From Kineosporia sp. NBRC 101731 (GTDB lineage Bacteria > Actinomycetota > Actinomycetes > Actinomycetales > Kineosporiaceae), in NCBI RefSeq assembly GCF_030269305.1, contig NZ_BSTC01000001.1, positions 1,555,075-1,619,074 of the forward strand: 64,000 nucleotides of DNA, in the 5' to 3' direction. The notes beneath the pieces were generated by a model. The model was not told the DNA's origin, ran no database searches, and saw nothing but the letters and a program-made list of their open reading frames with translations. This document shows positions 49,472 to 57,725 of the stretch, one piece after another. How positions within the stretch are numbered: the stretch's first letter is position 1; every line of letters starts with the position of its first letter. Both the position numbers and the translations under genes were made by a program.

Positions 49472-50326
49472 ATGCTGATGTTCATCTTCACCGCGTTGCT
49501 CATCGCCGGGGCGGTGGGCTGGTTCATGAACCGGCCTACGCCGGTACCGGTCCAGGGCCGCCCGGTCGACCCGCAGAACGGCTACCAGCCCTACCAGCAG
49601 CCCAGCCAGCAGCCCGGTCAGCCGGGCCAACCCGGTCGGCTGCCCGACTACGGCACACCCAGCTACGGTTACATCCCGACGGCCGGCGTGGACCTCTCCG
49701 ACGCCCGCGCCGAGGCCTCGCACTGGGTGGAACGTCTCGGTGGCGGCATCACCGCGCTGGAGGGCACGAACGACGGCACCAACGTCGCGGCCCGGCAGTC
49801 GATGGCTGAGGCGACCGAACGGCACGCCTCCGCCCGCCGTCAGCTGGCCGAGGCCGTCTCGGCCAAGCAGATCCAGCTCGCCGGGCGCACCGCGATCGAG
49901 GGTCTGCACTACCTTCGCTCGGCCCGGACCGCGCTCGGTCTCGACCCGGGGCCGGCGGTGCCGCAGGAGAGCTCGGTCCCGGCGGTCGAGGGCACCCGCC
50001 GGGTCACCGTGAACAACGAGGAGTACGTGGCCTCGTCCGGCCCCGGCAACGCGACCCCGTACTACTACCCCGGCGGCCAGGTGCAGGGCCGGACCGTGCC
50101 GGCCGGCTGGTACAGCCGGCCCTGGTGGAAGACGGCGATGGTCGCCGGTGCCGCGGGCATCGGGTCGATGCTGGTGCTCGATGCCCTGTTCGGTGGCCAC
50201 GGTCCCGGCTTCGGGGGCCTCGGCGGTCACGAGGGCTTCGGTGATCACGGCTTCGGCGGTGGCCCCGGTGGCCCGGACGGCTTCGGCGGGTTCGGTGAGG
50301 GCTTCGGTGACGGTTTCGGGTTCTGA
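49472..50326 (+). CDS. Membrane-anchored protein with DUF1542-like helical region and Gly/Phe-rich tail
   Basis: A 284-aa protein. The N-terminus is one membrane helix (MLMFIFTALLIAGAVGWFM), then a Gln/Pro-rich linker (QPYQQPSQQPGQPGQPG). A helical region follows (DARAEASHWVERLGGGITAL, then RHASARRQLAEAVSAKQ and TAIEGLHYLRSARTALG), resembling actinobacterial proteins labelled DUF1542. A second hydrophobic patch (MVAGAAGIGSMLVLDALFGG) precedes a Gly/Phe/His-rich tail (GFGG repeats). The ATG at 49472 opens right at the helix, but its ribosome site is weak. Function is unknown. Confidence 0.7.
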   Translation: MLMFIFTALLIAGAVGWFMNRPTPVPVQGRPVDPQNGYQPYQQPSQQPGQPGQPGRLPDYGTPSYGYIPTAGVDLSDARAEASHWVERLGGGITALEGTNDGTNVAARQSMAEATERHASARRQLAEAVSAKQIQLAGRTAIEGLHYLRSARTALGLDPGPAVPQESSVPAVEGTRRVTVNNEEYVASSGPGNATPYYYPGGQVQGRTVPAGWYSRPWWKTAMVAGAAGIGSMLVLDALFGGHGPGFGGLGGHEGFGDHGFGGGPGGPDGFGGFGEGFGDGFGF

Positions 50327-50503
50327 TCGGCGGCGCCTCTACAGCGCGGCCCGGCCCCCGTCGATCACCTCTCCGTCATCTGCACGTCGGGTACCGGTCA
50401 CCTTGGCGTGTTCCACCGTCCTCGTCGATGATGGCTTCACCAGGACTCCAGGGGTCATCGCCGATCCGCCTATCTCCCAGCAACCCCGCAGCGGAGGCCG
50501 ATC

Positions 50504-50929
50504 GTGGAACTCCACCTGATAGCGAGCCGGGTGCTCGGCGTCATTCCGCGCACCCCCGAGCAGTTCCACGCCACGTTCGACCACGCGATGTCGGTGCTGT
50601 CCGACGAGCCGACCATGCGTTGGTCATGCATCGCGCTGATCGCGGCCGGGGTGGGCCTGGCCCTGGCCCGGCGCCTGATCCCCACCCTGATCTGCGTTCT
50701 CGCGCTCGGCGTCACCAGTTATGTGTGGTTGCAGGTGAGTCACGTGCGCGAAGGCGTGATCCTCTACACCTTCTCGCCCGACCACGGGCTCACCGAGGCC
50801 GATCTGCTCGCCCCCGTGGTGGTGTCGATCTCGGTCCTGCTCTGGCTGATCGGCCAGGCCGTGTGGCGTCGACGGGGGCCCCGACAGACGTACCGAGAGA
50901 CGCGCACCGTCTCCGTCACATCGTCCTGA
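50504..50929 (+). CDS. Three-helix membrane protein, unknown
   Basis: A 141-aa protein with hydrophobic segments near 42-56, 60-76 and 101-118 and a basic C-terminus. The GTG start follows GGAGG at 8 nt. The N-terminal 38 residues (LIASRVLGVIPRTPEQFHAT) are amphipathic. No family recognised. Confidence 0.65.
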   Translation: MELHLIASRVLGVIPRTPEQFHATFDHAMSVLSDEPTMRWSCIALIAAGVGLALARRLIPTLICVLALGVTSYVWLQVSHVREGVILYTFSPDHGLTEADLLAPVVVSISVLLWLIGQAVWRRRGPRQTYRETRTVSVTSS

Positions 50930-50981
50930 ATCGGACCGAACGGGCCTGAACTTGCCTGAACCATCCTGAAATGGGGCGGCC

Positions 50982-51671
50982 TCAGCCCTCGACGTCCTGC
51001 CCGCTCGGCCCCTCGGAACCGGGTGACTGCGACGGCAGGCGTCCCGGATGGGTCTCCTGGTACGACCACCGCTCCTCGGCCCACACCTGCCCGCGCAGGT
51101 GGTACCCGCGTTCCTCCCAGAAGCCCCGACGCGGTTGCAGCAGGTACTCCCAGCCGCGGAACCACTTCGGGCCCTTCCACGAGTACAGGTGCGGAATGAT
51201 CAGCCGAACGGGGTAACCGTGTTCGGGTGCCAGGTCAGCGCCGTCCTGCCGGGTGGCGAGCATGGCGTTGTCCGCGATCAGGTCGTCCAGCCGCACGTTG
51301 GCGCTGTAGCCGTACTGCCCGTAGACGATGACGTTGGTGATGCCGGGCAGGGGTGGGTAGGCCTCGACGACGTCGCGGGCCAGCACGCCCTCCCACAGGT
51401 TGTCGAGGGTGGTGAACTTGCCGGCGCAGTGCATGTCGGCGGTCAGTGACGCCTTCGGCAGCTGCTCCAGTTCGCCCAGCGTGACCACGAAGCTCTCGTC
51501 GCTCTTCGTCGCCCCGCCGAAGCTCATCGACCAGGTGTCGCGGTCCCGGACCTTGGGAACGGGTCCGTAGTGGCGCACCGGGCGGTCCAGGCGGCCCCTC
51601 TGGCCAGGCGGCATGAGGCGGTCGTCCGGCTGTTCGCCCTGGGGGTGATCGTGATCCGGTCCCTCCTGCAT
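50982..51671 (-). CDS. Sulfite oxidase-like molybdopterin-dependent oxidoreductase (YedY/SUOX fold)
   Basis: A 229-aa cytosolic protein with the SUOX-type molybdopterin domain. The Mo-ligating Cys is in ADMHCAGKFTTLDNLWEGV. Further family blocks are VIVYGQYGYSANVRLDDL, then EHGYPVRLIIPHLYSWKGPKWFRGWEYL and FWEERGYHLRGQVWAEERW. There is no Tat signal, so this is the cytosolic branch seen in actinobacteria. Several in-frame starts exist; ATG 51671 is preferred for GAGGGA at 5 nt, and 51692 is the main alternative. It sits beside modC, modB, modA and a Mop regulator gene, so it is a likely consumer of the imported molybdate. The physiological substrate is unknown. Confidence 0.88.
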   Translation of the reverse strand: MQEGPDHDHPQGEQPDDRLMPPGQRGRLDRPVRHYGPVPKVRDRDTWSMSFGGATKSDESFVVTLGELEQLPKASLTADMHCAGKFTTLDNLWEGVLARDVVEAYPPLPGITNVIVYGQYGYSANVRLDDLIADNAMLATRQDGADLAPEHGYPVRLIIPHLYSWKGPKWFRGWEYLLQPRRGFWEERGYHLRGQVWAEERWSYQETHPGRLPSQSPGSEGPSGQDVEG

Positions 51672-51953
51672 CCCGTCCCTCATCCCGCCCATCAGGTCTC
51701 GTGATCTCGCCGCGTCCGTATGACCTTCAAATACCGACCGGCGTCCACCATGTTCGACGCTGTCGGCCCATTCGCCCAATCGGCAGGTGGGCGGGGCCTT
51801 GGACTCTACTGACGGGTCAGTCAAAGTAGTTAACGCGCCCGCTTCGGTGGCGCCCCCTCGCTTGTAAGGGCCTGTAAGGGTCCGGATGCACCCGGTCACG
51901 TCTGCAGTTGAGATCGGCCGGTCAGGAGCAATTCAGGAGTGGTCGCGGCGACA

Positions 51954-53069
51954 TCAGGGAGCTGGGTAGGCGGTGACCTCGGTCGCCTTGGCCGACAGAC
52001 GCACCTGGAGTCCGGGCGAGAGCTGCAGCTCGGCGACCGCCGCGGCGGTGACGTCCACGAGTGCGTCGGGAGCGCCGGTCACAGCCACCCGCACCCGATC
52101 GGTGAGCAGCTCGACACCACTCACCGTGCCGGTCCAGACGTTGCGGGGAGAGCCCTGGGGTAATTCACCCAGATGCAGGGAGATGGCGCTGGGGGAGAGT
52201 ACGACCAGCACCCGGGAGCCCTCGGCCAGATCGGGGGTGGAGGTCCGGAGCTCACCCCCGCCGTCCAGCACGACGTGTCCCGGACCGGCCAGACGCCCGC
52301 TGTAGAGGTTGAGGCCCATCAGCCGGGCTACGTACTCGGTGACCGGCCGCCGGGCCACCTCCGAGGGCGTACCGGTCTGGGCGATGTGGCCCTCCTCCAG
52401 CACCAGGATGCGGTCGGCCATCACCAGTGCCTCCAGCGGGTCGTGGGTGACCACGATGCTCGGCCCCGCGAAGGCGCGCAGGTGCCGGCGCAACTCGGTA
52501 CGGATCTCCAGGCGGGTACGGGCGTCCAGCGCGGCCAGCGGCTCGTCCAGCAGTACCATGGCGGGTTTGCTGGCCAGGGCCCGGGCCAGTGCCACCCGCT
52601 GGGCCTGCCCCCCGGAGAGCTGATCCGGGCGTCGGGCGGCCAGGGAACTCAGGCCGAGCCGCTCGAGCACCTGCGTGGCACCGGTGCGGGCCGCGCTCCG
52701 GCGGGCCCCCCGGGCGCGGGCCGCGAACGCCACGTTGTCGAGCACGGACAGGTGCGGGAACAGCCGGTAGTCCTGGAACACCAGCCCGACGCGGCGATCG
52801 GTGGTGGGCACGAACCGGTTCGCCGCCGGGTCGTCCCAGCGTCTGCCCCCGACCTCGACATGCCCCTCGCGCAGGGCCAGCAGCCCGGCCAGAGCCCGCA
52901 GCAGGGTGGTTTTCCCGGCCCCGTTGGGTCCGAGCACGGCCAGCACCTCACCCGGCCCGACGCGCACCTGCGCGCGCAGTTCGAAGTCCTCGCGGTCCAC
53001 CACGATGTTCGCGTCGAGTCCGATGGTGGACGCGCCGACTGTCGCCTCGGGCGGGCTCGCGCCGGTCAC
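51954..53069 (-). CDS. modC: Molybdate ABC transporter ATP-binding protein
   Basis: A 371-aa ABC ATPase. Walker A is GPNGAGKT, the Q-loop is in LVFQDYRLF, the signature is LSGGQAQRVALARAL, Walker B is MVLLDEPLAALD and the H-loop is VTHD. The C-terminal region (about 300-371) has a Mop/TOBE fold (NVWTGTVSGVELLTDRVRVAV). The GTG at 53069 shares GTGA with the modB stop, a coupled arrangement with GGAG 8 nt upstream; a TTG at 53093 would give a longer overlap. It energises ModB. Confidence 0.93.
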   Translation of the reverse strand: MTGASPPEATVGASTIGLDANIVVDREDFELRAQVRVGPGEVLAVLGPNGAGKTTLLRALAGLLALREGHVEVGGRRWDDPAANRFVPTTDRRVGLVFQDYRLFPHLSVLDNVAFAARARGARRSAARTGATQVLERLGLSSLAARRPDQLSGGQAQRVALARALASKPAMVLLDEPLAALDARTRLEIRTELRRHLRAFAGPSIVVTHDPLEALVMADRILVLEEGHIAQTGTPSEVARRPVTEYVARLMGLNLYSGRLAGPGHVVLDGGGELRTSTPDLAEGSRVLVVLSPSAISLHLGELPQGSPRNVWTGTVSGVELLTDRVRVAVTGAPDALVDVTAAAVAELQLSPGLQVRLSAKATEVTAYPAP

Positions 53070-53911
53070 AGCCGTGCTCCGCTGCTCAGCCAACGGTCGC
53101 GCAGCAGGGCCAGCGCGGCCACCGAGACCAGCAGCATCACCAGGCTGAGGGCGATTCCCGCGTCCGGGTCGTTCTGGATCAGCAGGTAGATCTTCAGTGG
53201 CATGGTCTGGGTGGTGCCGGGGAAGTTACCGGCGAAGGTGATGGTGGCGCCGAACTCACCCAGCGCCCGGGCCCAGGTGAGCACGCTGCCCGCGACCAGG
53301 CTGGGGGCGATCAGCGGCAGCGTGATGCGGCGGAACGTGGCGAACGGTTTCGACCCGAGTGTGGCCGCGGCCTCTTCCAGGCCCTGGTTCGCGGTGCGCA
53401 GCGCGCCCTCCACCGTGATCACGAGAAAGGGCATGGCAACGAAGGTCTCGGCCAGGATAACGGCGGTGGTGGTGAACGGCAGTGAATAGCCGAACCATTC
53501 GTCCAGATACCGCCCCACCAGGCCGCGCCGGCCGAGCGCCACCAGCAGGGCCACCCCACCGACCACTGGCGGCAGCACCAGCGGCAGCGTCACCAGGGCC
53601 CGCAACACACTGATTCCCGGCCGCCGGCTGCGCGCCAGGATCCAGGCCAGCGGGATGCCGAAGAACAACGAGAGGCCGGTCGCCGCCGTCGCACAGACCA
53701 GCGAGAGACGCAGTGCCTGGAACACTTCCGGCTCGGACAGGAGCTGTGGCAGGTCGGTCCAGGGGGCACGGACCAGGAGCCCGGCCAGCGGCAGCAGCAG
53801 GAACAACGCCGCGACCAGCGCGGGCAGCAGCATCGGCCACGGCGTCCGCGTGGTGACCCGCAGATCCCGATCCCGGCGGCCGGGCCGGTCGCCGCGGTCG
53901 ATGGCCATCAT
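53066..53911 (-). CDS. modB: Molybdate ABC transporter permease
   Basis: A 281-aa inner-membrane permease with about six helices. The EAA loop that contacts ModC reads EEAAATLGSKPFATFRRITLPLIAP (residues about 177-201). The family signature near the C-terminus is ARALGEFGATITFAGN. Two ATG codons are adjacent at 53911 and 53908. It is separated from modA by 163 nt that contain a palindromic repeat, and coupled to modC by a 4-bp overlap. Confidence 0.94.
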   Translation of the reverse strand: MMAIDRGDRPGRRDRDLRVTTRTPWPMLLPALVAALFLLLPLAGLLVRAPWTDLPQLLSEPEVFQALRLSLVCATAATGLSLFFGIPLAWILARSRRPGISVLRALVTLPLVLPPVVGGVALLVALGRRGLVGRYLDEWFGYSLPFTTTAVILAETFVAMPFLVITVEGALRTANQGLEEAAATLGSKPFATFRRITLPLIAPSLVAGSVLTWARALGEFGATITFAGNFPGTTQTMPLKIYLLIQNDPDAGIALSLVMLLVSVAALALLRDRWLSSGARL

Positions 53912-53951
53912 GCCTTCCCCTCCCTCTCCGTTTCGCCACTCTCTTTTTCGC

Positions 53952-54034
53952 CGTGATCATGCAAAACCTCCCCAGCGTTCTAGAACTCTTCCAGGGGGAG
54001 TTCTAGAACTCCGGGGAGGTTTTGCATGATCACG
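53952..54034. repeat. Dispersed palindromic element, copy 4, inside the mod operon
   Basis: Outer arms 53952-53973 and 54013-54034 are perfect 22-bp inverted repeats (CGTGATCATGCAAAACCTCC in the left arm). The interior holds two GTTCTAGAAC-like palindromes, as in copy 1. It is the only supported content of the modA-modB gap. On the transcript it would form a large stem-loop right after modA. Confidence 0.92.
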
Positions 54035-54074
54035 AACAGGGGTTGCTGGGGTTGCTGGGGTTTTGGGGGCTGGG

Positions 54075-54836
54075 TCAGGGTTTGCTGAAGCCGGCTGTCG
54101 CCAGCTCGGCCGCGCCCTTGTCGGAGAGTACGTAGTTGACGAAAGCCTTCGCCAGGTCGGCGTTCTTGCTGTCCTTGAGGGTGGCGATCGGGTAGGTGGT
54201 GGTGGCGTTGTCGGCGGCCGGGATCTCGATGCCGGAGACCTTGTCGCCCGCGGCCTTGACGTCGGTGACGTAGACCAGGCCCGCGTCCGCCTCGCCCAGG
54301 GTGATCTTCGACAGGGTGGACTTCACGTCGACCTCGTTGCTGACCGGGGTGACGGTGATGCCGGCGTTCTTGAACACCTCGCGGGCGCTCACACCACAGG
54401 GCACGTCCTCGGCGCAGAGCACCACCTTGACGTCCTTGTTCGTCAGGTCGTCGAGGGAGTCGACTCCTGCCGGATTGTCGGTCGGTACCGCGATCTCCAT
54501 CGTGTTGTTCGCGAAGGTGACCGGTTCGGAGGCGTTTCCGGCCTCGACGACCTGGTCCATGTTCTTTGTGGCGGCCGAGGCAAACACGTCGGCCGGGGCG
54601 CCCTGACTGATCTGCTCGGCCAGGCCGGAGCTCGGGCCGAAGCTGAAAGTGACCTTGGTTCCGGGGTTCTCGTCTTCGAAAGCCTTGCCCAGGGTGGTGA
54701 ACGAACCGGTCAGGGAGGCGGCCGCGAACACCGTGATCTCACCCGATGTCCCCGAGGACGACGATCCGCCGCAGGCGGTGAGGGGCAAGGTGGCGGCAGC
54801 CAGCCCGACGACCGCGCCGAACGTGTTTCTGTGCAA
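54075..54836 (-). CDS. modA: Molybdate-binding lipoprotein
   Basis: A 253-aa solute-binding protein. The lipobox LTACG puts the lipidated Cys at residue 22. The mature part opens with EITVFAAASLTGSFTTLG and carries FSFGPSSGLAEQISQGAPADVFASA, the usual ModA oxyanion-site segments. The C-terminal YPIATLKDSKNADLAKAFVNYVLS is also typical. It lies first of the three transporter genes and just downstream of the regulator gene. In many bacteria the binding protein is made in excess over the permease; the repeat element after this gene may help that. Confidence 0.94.
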   Translation of the reverse strand: MHRNTFGAVVGLAAATLPLTACGGSSSSGTSGEITVFAAASLTGSFTTLGKAFEDENPGTKVTFSFGPSSGLAEQISQGAPADVFASAATKNMDQVVEAGNASEPVTFANNTMEIAVPTDNPAGVDSLDDLTNKDVKVVLCAEDVPCGVSAREVFKNAGITVTPVSNEVDVKSTLSKITLGEADAGLVYVTDVKAAGDKVSGIEIPAADNATTTYPIATLKDSKNADLAKAFVNYVLSDKGAAELATAGFSKP

Positions 54837-54864
54837 GGGTTTTCTCCGGGAATCGAGAGATGGG

Positions 54865-55287
54865 TCAGGACGGGTCGGGGACCTCGACCACGACGTTCGT
54901 CGACTTGATCGAGGCCACGGCGAGCGAACCGGGCTGCAGGCCCAGCTCGTCGGCGGCCTCGCGGCTCATCAGGCTGACCACCCGGAAGGGCCCGGCCTGG
55001 ATCTCGACCTGGGCCATCACGGTGTCGCGCACCACCCGGGTGACGAGCCCGGTGAACCGGTTGCGCGCCGAGGAGAGGCCGAGGCCGTCCTGATCGGGGC
55101 CCGGGGTCTCGGCCGCCAGCTTCTCGGCGAACAACGCCAGGTCGGCGCCCTCGACCGCGCGGCGGCCGGCGTCATCGGTCGTCGTGGGCAGACGCCCGGA
55201 ATCGGCCCACCGGCGCATGGTGTCGTCGCTGACGCCGAGCAGTTCGGCGGCCTGCCGGATGCGGAACCTGGTCACGCCCGTGAGCAT
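54865..55287 (-). CDS. Molybdenum-responsive regulator: MerR/excisionase-type HTH plus Mop (TOBE) domain
   Basis: About 140 aa. An N-terminal HTH (FRIRQAAELLGVSDDTMRRWADSGRLPT) resembles the MerR/excisionase type. The C-terminal 68-residue Mop domain (NRFTGLVTRVVRDTVMAQVEIQAGPFRVVSLM, then AVASIKSTNVVVEVP) binds molybdate in related proteins. This layout is the actinobacterial alternative to ModE. It lies 28 bp upstream of modA on the same strand, so it probably autoregulates the operon. ATG 55287 and GTG 55275 are both possible starts; ribosome sites are weak. Confidence 0.87.
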   Translation of the reverse strand: MLTGVTRFRIRQAAELLGVSDDTMRRWADSGRLPTTTDDAGRRAVEGADLALFAEKLAAETPGPDQDGLGLSSARNRFTGLVTRVVRDTVMAQVEIQAGPFRVVSLMSREAADELGLQPGSLAVASIKSTNVVVEVPDPS

Positions 55288-55358
55288 AACCGCAGATGCG
55301 GATCGATCATCCACCGGGATTCCGTAGTTGCGGAACCCTGGTGGTCAGGGTCGAGCGC

Positions 55359-55664
55359 TCAGAGACGAGTGGCGGGCACCCGCACCGTGATCAGCCGCAG
55401 GTCGTCGGCCAGTTCGTCGATCCCTTCCCGCTGCACCGGCCCGGCCACGATCAGCGCGTGCAGCGGATGCCGGTCGCCGAGGGCCCTCACGACCTGCAGG
55501 GTCTCGTCCTCGGCCCGCAGGCTGTCGTCCAGGTCGAAGGTGTCCAGCAGGGCGTACCCCTCGGAGCCGGCGCACAGGGCTATCTCGATGCGGGCCCGGC
55601 GGCGCAGCTGGTCCGACGACCCGGGTGGGACGCGGAACAGCCCGACCGCGAGGGAATGTGCCAT
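55359..55664 (-). CDS. Small protein of unknown function
   Basis: A 101-aa soluble protein starting at ATG 55664. It has a mixed alpha/beta pattern: LRRRARIEIALCAGSEGYALLDTFDLDD, then VVRALGDRHPLHALIVAGPV and EGIDELADDLRLITVRVPA. The order suggests a small Rossmann-like or resolvase-like half domain without catalytic residues that I can identify. It is divergent from the MFS gene. No family recognised. Confidence 0.5.
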   Translation of the reverse strand: MAHSLAVGLFRVPPGSSDQLRRRARIEIALCAGSEGYALLDTFDLDDSLRAEDETLQVVRALGDRHPLHALIVAGPVQREGIDELADDLRLITVRVPATRL

Positions 55665-55760
55665 GCCACCAGAATCCGTGACCAGGGTCTGGACAGCGAT
55701 GTTCCACCGGTGAACCGCTGCTGCATCGTCCCCGCTCAGGGCGTTCGGTAGGTTCGTCCG

Positions 55761-57044
55761 GTGCCGCGCCCCTTCGCCCTTCCTCGTGTCGCCGCCGTTC
55801 CGTCCACCGTGGCCCTGGTCATCGTCACCGGGGTCGGCCCGATCGCCACCGACTCCTACGTGGCCGCGCTGCCCGCGGTGCAGGACTCGCTGGACGCCTC
55901 GGCCGCGGTCGCCCAGCTGACCCTCACCGCGTTCATCGTCGGCATGGCCGCCGGTCAGATCCTGCTCGGCCCGGTCAGCGACGGCCGGGGGCGGCGTCGG
56001 CTGCTGGTGGGCGGGGCGATCGTGTTCACCCTGGCCTCGGCGCTGTGCGCGGTGGCGCCGACCGGTGCGCTGCTGGTGGTGGCGCGGCTCGGGCAGGGGC
56101 TGGCGGCCGGTTCCGGCATCGCGATCGGCCGGGCCGTGGTGGGCGACGCCTATCCGCCCGCGGAGGCCGCCCGTCGCTACGGCACGCTCGCCTCCATCGT
56201 CTTCCTGGGGCCGGTGCTGGCCCCGGCCGCGGGCGGGCTGATCCTCACGGTGGGCGACTGGCGCACCGTGTTCGTCGTCCTCACGTTCTTCGGGGTCCTG
56301 ATGATCCTGGCCGCCGGGCTGGGCCTGCCCGAGACCCTGCCGCCGGAGCAGCGGCACGGCGGTGGTCTCGTCGCGGCGGTCCGCCGGATGCGCGACCTGG
56401 GCGGCGACTGGTCGTTCATGCGCCACGTCTGCCTGCAGTGCCTGACCATCTGCGGGTTCTTCACCTACATCGGGGGCTCGTCGTTCGTGCTCCAGGAGGT
56501 GTACGGCATCTCCGAGAGCACTTATGCGCTGGTGTTCGCCGTGAACGCCTGCGCGATGGCCGCCACCAGCATGTTCTTCCGGTTCGCGATCGGCCGGGTG
56601 TCACCGGCCCGGCTGCGCGTCATCGGGATGACCGTCTCGACCTCCGCCGCCCTCGGTGTGCTGGCGTGCGCCGTGGCCGAGCGGGTGGCGGGCTCACCGC
56701 CCCCGTTGGCGATCCTCTGGGTGCTGCTGTCGGTCATGGTCGGCGGGATGGGCCTGACCATCCCTTCCGCCACCGCGCTCGGCCAGGAGGCCGGCCGTCG
56801 GGCCCGGGGCACGGCCGCCGCGCTCCAGGGCGGACTGGCGTTCTTCTGTGGCGCGGCCGTGACGCCGCTGACCGGCCTGCTCGGCTACGACTCGCTGCTG
56901 CCGATGGCCGCTCTGATGAGCGGCTTCTTCATGCTCGCCCTCCTGATGCTCGCCGTCTGGTTCGGGGGCCGCCGGACCGGTGGCGCGGCGGCCTCGGGCG
57001 AGGAGACCACGAAGGTGACCGGATCTCCCGAGCTGAGCAGCTGA
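55761..57044 (+). CDS. MFS drug-efflux transporter, Bcr/CflA type
   Basis: A 427-aa integral membrane protein with 12 hydrophobic helices. The start region (TGVGPIATDSYVAALPAVQDSL) matches the Bcr/CflA branch of the major facilitator superfamily. The motif A region reads GPVSDGRGRRRLLVGG between helices 2 and 3. Motif C-like GPVLAPAAGGLIL lies in helix 5. It would export drugs or small metabolites with proton entry. The GTG start lies about 100 bp from the divergent small gene. The stop is 12 bp from the convergent gene at 57057. Confidence 0.92.
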   Translation: MPRPFALPRVAAVPSTVALVIVTGVGPIATDSYVAALPAVQDSLDASAAVAQLTLTAFIVGMAAGQILLGPVSDGRGRRRLLVGGAIVFTLASALCAVAPTGALLVVARLGQGLAAGSGIAIGRAVVGDAYPPAEAARRYGTLASIVFLGPVLAPAAGGLILTVGDWRTVFVVLTFFGVLMILAAGLGLPETLPPEQRHGGGLVAAVRRMRDLGGDWSFMRHVCLQCLTICGFFTYIGGSSFVLQEVYGISESTYALVFAVNACAMAATSMFFRFAIGRVSPARLRVIGMTVSTSAALGVLACAVAERVAGSPPPLAILWVLLSVMVGGMGLTIPSATALGQEAGRRARGTAAALQGGLAFFCGAAVTPLTGLLGYDSLLPMAALMSGFFMLALLMLAVWFGGRRTGGAAASGEETTKVTGSPELSS

Positions 57045-57056
57045 GCAGCAGCGATG

Positions 57057-57410
57057 TCAGTGCCGGGGCCGGCTCTTGCGCTGGGCGTGGTCGACCCAGT
57101 CCACCCAGCGGTCCGAGCGGTGCAGGCCGCCGCGGGAGGGGCGCCCCTGGGAGACCCGGACCCGGAGGATGGCCGGCGACTGCTCGCTCGGCGTCACCGC
57201 GACGATGCCGGGCAGCGCCCGGATCATCCGGCCGGCCGTCCCGTCCTGCCACTGGTCGGCATGGGCGTGCAGGTACACCACCAGTACGTCGGGTTCGATG
57301 ACGTCCTCACTGATGTCCAGCAGCGCCAGCCCCCGGCTGCGCAGCTCCCGGCTCAGCAACTCGGCCCGCATCTCCATCTCGGCCTGACTGTTCGCGCGAC
57401 CGTCGTTCAT
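57057..57410 (-). CDS. Small protein of unknown function
   Basis: A 117-aa protein from the ATG at 57410. An in-frame GTG at 57458 would add 16 unlikely residues. Helical N-terminus (QAEMEMRAELLSRELRSRGL), then a beta pattern (LVVYLHAHADQW, GIVAVTPSEQSPAILRVRV) and a basic tail. No family recognised. Between 57411 and 57725 (315 bp) no gene is supported; that gap holds the promoter of the HAD hydrolase gene and one inverted repeat. Confidence 0.5.
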   Translation of the reverse strand: MNDGRANSQAEMEMRAELLSRELRSRGLALLDISEDVIEPDVLVVYLHAHADQWQDGTAGRMIRALPGIVAVTPSEQSPAILRVRVSQGRPSRGGLHRSDRWVDWVDHAQRKSRPRH

Positions 57411-57610
57411 GCTCGTGATCAGCCCCCTTGTGACGAGCAATCCCTCAAACACGACCACCAGGAGCCCCGGCGCGAAGGACCCCTGGGAGGGCGAGACCAG
57501 CGACGGGTGATGGTCCCCAATCGCTGGCCTCGCCGATCTAGGTGGCCGACCCCCGTTTGCTCGGCCACATCACCAGGGTCATACGGATGATGGGCTGAGT
57601 CATCTGTTCG

Positions 57611-57635
57611 ATGAGGACAGGGCGAATGTCCTCAT
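57611..57635. promoter_or_regulatory. 9-bp inverted repeat upstream of the HAD hydrolase gene
   Basis: ATGAGGACA (57611-57619) is matched by TGTCCTCAT (57627-57635) across 7 nt. It lies 91 nt before the hydrolase ATG and could be an operator or a leader hairpin. Confidence 0.35.
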
Positions 57636-57725
57636 TGCACCTTTGTGGGCGAGCGATGCTGTCCCACTGGCTGACCGAAGAATCAGCAGACGCAGCGGCA
57701 ACAGTAAAGGGGAGGCACGAGCAAC

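Noticed and set aside
57411..57430. CTCGTGATCA near 57415 as another copy of the palindromic element
   Set aside because: Only ten bases resemble the family end, the next bases diverge and there is no opposite arm.
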